From assembly GCA_036785705.1 (NCBI GenBank), contig JAWUZG010000084.1, positions 16,195,501 to 16,259,500 of the forward strand: a DNA stretch of 64,000 nucleotides, given 5' to 3'. This stretch comes from Acanthornis magna. Its lineage: Eukaryota > Chordata > Aves > Passeriformes > Acanthizidae. Position 1 is the first letter of the stretch. Every line of letters begins with the position of its first letter. The notes beneath the pieces were generated by a model that saw only the letters and a program-made list of their open reading frames with translations, did not search any database and was not told the origin of the DNA. A program made the translations under genes and the position numbers. Positions 60,496 through 64,000 of this stretch are shown piece after piece.

Positions 60496-63400
60496 AGTAA
60501 CAAATAATGGCCTTTTCGTTGTTAGTTACACAAATGAAATGCTATTTGTATTTGGCAAAAAAAAATCATATTGGCTGTGAACATTGACTAGCAGGCTTAC
60601 TCCCTTAGAACTATTTGTTCAAATGAAGGGCAAAACCAAATCAATGGTGAGTATATTGTCCAGGATTCCTTCATTTTTGTGTGGACACCTGAAATACATT
60701 AATAAGTACAAACATTTCTGAAAGGATTCATGTTCCCTGAGCACTAAAAGCTAAGGATCTTATCTAATTTAGGTCATTAAGACTCTCTGAAATCAGTGGG
60801 GAATTTCTTTTAAAGTGAAATTAATGCCAATATAGATGGGATCAGAAATAATGGTATATAAATCTCCAGATGTGCTGATCTCTGCTTTCTGTGGAAAGAG
60901 AAAAGACCAGCATAAAATATATCACCTCGAAGTTTTAATGCTTTCGGATGACAAATGGTATGTCTAACTTTTCTCCCTACTGACTCCCTCCAAAATCCCT
61001 GGATGTTGCTGAGGGATTTTTTGTTGTTTAGTTTGAATTTTTACTGCCTTTTAACTATTGAAAAATCAGAACAATCCTGTTCATATGCAGGGTCTATATA
61101 AATATATAATTTTTATCAAATCCCTATGAGCGTGGTTTCTCCTTTAAGAATCCTATTTGTCTTAAACTGTTTCTCAATATGATTATATAGTCTACTATTT
61201 TTAATGTGCAGAATATCTGGGAGTATATTCAGCCCAAACTCTTTGAATACACAAATAACTGTGGGACAATCTTTTTATAGTTCTTCAGTACTGAAAACCA
61301 GCTTCAGAGCTGCTGGGAGAGTGAGTGTCCTAGTGTTTAACATTAGGGACAGGACTTCTAATGCTGCTTAAAAAAATGTTTTAGGTACACAAGTAGGTAC
61401 CAGTAGAAAAAGTATTTTTAGTTAAATGATTTTGATAAAGCAAGAATTCCCAAAATATTTCATGCCTCCAGTTTGAGTTAATCCAAGCATTAATATGAAA
61501 AACTAGAACGAAATTGTAAAAGTCCAAAGTTGTTCAAGTGTGTCAAGTTAAATGGATAGATTTTGACTAGTGTTCAAATCACTTAAATATTGTTTTAAAA
61601 CTTTCAAATTTAACTGACATACTTTCTAATTTAAAAGTGTTTGGATTGTAAGTGAAACTTCTACTTCTATGAGGTTTTTTTTTTTATTATTGTTGGTACA
61701 AACATGTATTTTAGACTTTAAGTAACAAAAGGCGGTTTAAATAGAAATTTCCCTGAAATATACTGTTTATGCAATTGCACCATCAACATCTTTACCATAA
61801 TTGTCAACAAACCTGAAATACATATTATTTACATAGCTTCATCATCCTGGATCTTTAAGAGTCCTCTGGCAAATGCTATGATGAGTTAATTGATGATTTG
61901 GAAGGAAATGATTCATGTTAAGCTTTCATTTCACTTATAACAATAGCAGAAGAGATTACATTAGTATTGCTTCTAAACAATGGATGAATGCCATGTCTCA
62001 CATTGTGTGCGAGCCTATTCAGAGTAATTAACAGGTGTGAATTGTTGTTTGCTGGGATAAACCTCCCACTGTGCAGTACTTCTGCTGGCTTCAGGCTGCT
62101 TTCCTGCTGTATTACTGCTTCTAAACGAGCCAATCTCATTTTAATGTAAGATTTTACATATGTTAATTCTTTGTACACTTGTCTATTTTTAAAGTAGTTG
62201 AGGCAATAACAGTGAATCTTTTAAAAAAGCGTGTATTTCTGCAAGCTGCTCTTTACTTTGCACATCTCCAACCTGTTTTGTTTCTCTTTTCAGCAGGCTC
62301 TGATTCAATTAAAAGGAATGATTGCAGTAACTTGTAGGAATATCAGTTGTTCTCCTCAAATGTAAGACCAAAGTCTGTTCGGTGGTTTATAGAATCAAAA
62401 TCTGCTGCACTGGATTCTTTACCCAGAGTCACATAAGAAAATTACTGAGATTACATACAAGCCTATGGACTTCCCTATCTATGGGCTCTCAAATGGAATT
62501 TTTAATTTTAGCTTTGAAATTCTCATACTTCGCAAATTCCAATTGGGTGCATCTGTAAAGACATAAAAGAAGTCCTGAGTTATAAAAAATTTGATGGTTT
62601 AGAAAGTCAGATAAAAAACCCTTCAACATTTTTGCAGCTTTGATTTGAATTAATATTTCTCTGTCAGTAATCTGTATCTGAATTCCATCCACGGATTTCT
62701 TTATTTAAATCTCAGATTAAAACATCCATAATGTTTTTTCTACTGTTTGTGTTCTAAATGTAGCTGAGGAATGGCAGGTCCAGATATAGAAATCACACAA
62801 ACTAGTAACTTTTCCCCATATCCCTCTTTTATATAATAACTATGTCACAGAATTGTTTAAAATTGTTTTAAATTTTACAATCCCAACAGAAGAAAAATCA
62901 GTGTCATACCAGTTGAATCTGTTTTTCTTTTAACAAGGTGTCAATTGATTTAAGTTATTGTAAAAATGAACTCCTATACCATATTTTGTACTTTTGTCTT
63001 CATTGTTAATACAGGTCTGAACACTTCTGGAGGTTATAGTTCCTATGTTTATAGACAAAGAAACAGTTAGATAGTCTGATCTCTTTTATACCCTCAATGA
63101 TTTCAACCTCAGAACTAAAAAGTTGGCCTAATTAGGAAGATATGTGTGTAAACTTATTTAATGAAACCTTGGGACAAGCACTTTTCCTTGAACTATCTGA
63201 CACTGACTCATTGTGCTGATGACTTTTTCTGCCACTTTAGAAAATCCAGTTTGAAACTTACAAGTACAGATAAGTGCTATTATTTGAGTTTGGGTTTTTT
63301 TTCCCCTCCAGCTAATCTAACACCAGTAATTTATTGTGGCTGAAAGCCTGATGTTTTTGCTGATGTGAGGGCAGACCCCAGGGCATTTGTTTTCCACTTG

Positions 63401-64000
63401 TATCTCTGGTATCCAGGAAATACTGTTTTCTTGATTTTAAACTGTATATGGACTTTCTGTACTCTACTGTAGTTAAAAGGCTTTTTTCTTTCCCCTTTCT
63501 CCTCACAAGAACTATTGTTATCTCTTCATTCTCTGAAAAATGCTGGGACAACTTAAATGCATTGTCCCTTCTCATATTTTATTTCAGATGTTGTTATTTG
63601 CAAAGCTATAGGAAACTAGAGCCATTTTATTTAAGAAAGAGCAAATCTAAACTACTATTACCCTCAGATTCTTTTTTTCTGGAGGGAAAAAAGGTATTCT
63701 GACACATTATGACACATATATGTGTCAAGAATTTTGCACCTGTGCTGATAGAGTTGAATTATGAAGAGAAAAGGGCTACTCGTTAATTTACAGAGTTGAG
63801 ATCTGTAACATTCCACTAAGTTTGGAAAAGGGAATACAGCAAATCTCTCTGTAGAAGTCACCAAAACCTCTGCAGCTATTGGTATTATCCTGAGAGTGGG
63901 CTCTCGGTGTGCAGCACCAAGTCACACACCAAGCTGAGGTATTTCTATTTATTATTCCAGTTTGTGCAGAGTTGGGGGCTGCGTGGTAAAATCTAAACAG
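60496..64000. other. AT-rich unique sequence, no gene seen
   Basis: No gene or transposon is recognised. An 18-bp perfect palindrome lies at 63710-63727. Frames stay below 90 codons. A stretch at about 61930-62160 has balanced, non-repetitive composition of the kind seen in conserved noncoding elements, but this cannot be judged without alignment. Confidence 0.55.
63710..63727. repeat. 18-bp perfect palindrome
   Basis: TGACACATATATGTGTCA equals its own reverse complement. It is directly preceded by a near copy of its left half (TGACACATTA), so the region is locally repetitive. Confidence 0.85.

Noticed and set aside
1..64000. CRISPR arrays, bacterial operons, riboswitches, terminators
   Set aside because: The window is vertebrate nuclear DNA by its repeat content; no regularly spaced direct repeats or prokaryotic gene organisation were seen.

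Overview
This window looks like a stretch of bird nuclear genome, most likely a songbird or close relative. It is an AT-rich, gene-poor region with no protein-coding gene, rRNA or tRNA that I can support. The avian call rests on the repeats. At least eight fragments belong to the CR1 LINE family, several ending in the CR1 3' signature (CCTTCCAACC followed by GATTCTGTG-like units). There are also LTRs of the type that opens TGTCATGG or TGTGGTGGGTTGACC and carries GGTTGAGATAA. I saw no Alu, B1/B2 or L1 sequence. Nearly all reading frames are below about 120 codons and look like chance frames. The longest, 201 codons, is a fusion of a retroviral pol remnant with antisense CR1.

Layout. 1-17579 is mostly unique AT-rich sequence with one truncated LTR (3236-3376), a short CR1 relic (6331-6375), a GC-rich block with a 16-bp tandem repeat (about 6823-7045) and several hairpins. 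A 557-bp solo LTR with perfect 7-bp inverted ends lies at 17580-18136, and a CR1 3' end at 18779-19380. 19381-35850 holds another CR1 3' end (25470-25660), simple repeats, a 30-nt exon-like segment (26820-26849) and a GC/CpG-richer island (about 28930-29400). At 35855-36700 two CR1 copies lie on opposite strands, meeting at 36255/36256. A 587-bp solo LTR with a perfect 5-bp target-site duplication lies at 42336-42922, and CR1 fragments at 43630-43780 and 48578-48786. A probable ancient MIR SINE relic is at 50655-50810 and a compound microsatellite at 54531-54710. 58738-60495 is a mosaic of CR1 and endogenous retrovirus: CR1, pol fragment, probable primer-binding site, probable LTR, CR1. The rest, to 64000, is unique AT-rich sequence.

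The annotation is therefore of a repeat landscape, not of interacting genes. The points most worth a second look are the two structurally bounded LTRs, the retrovirus/CR1 mosaic with its chimeric ORF, the MIR relic, the candidate microexon, and a set of perfect short-loop inverted repeats that could be template-switch scars. I found no clear new biological system.
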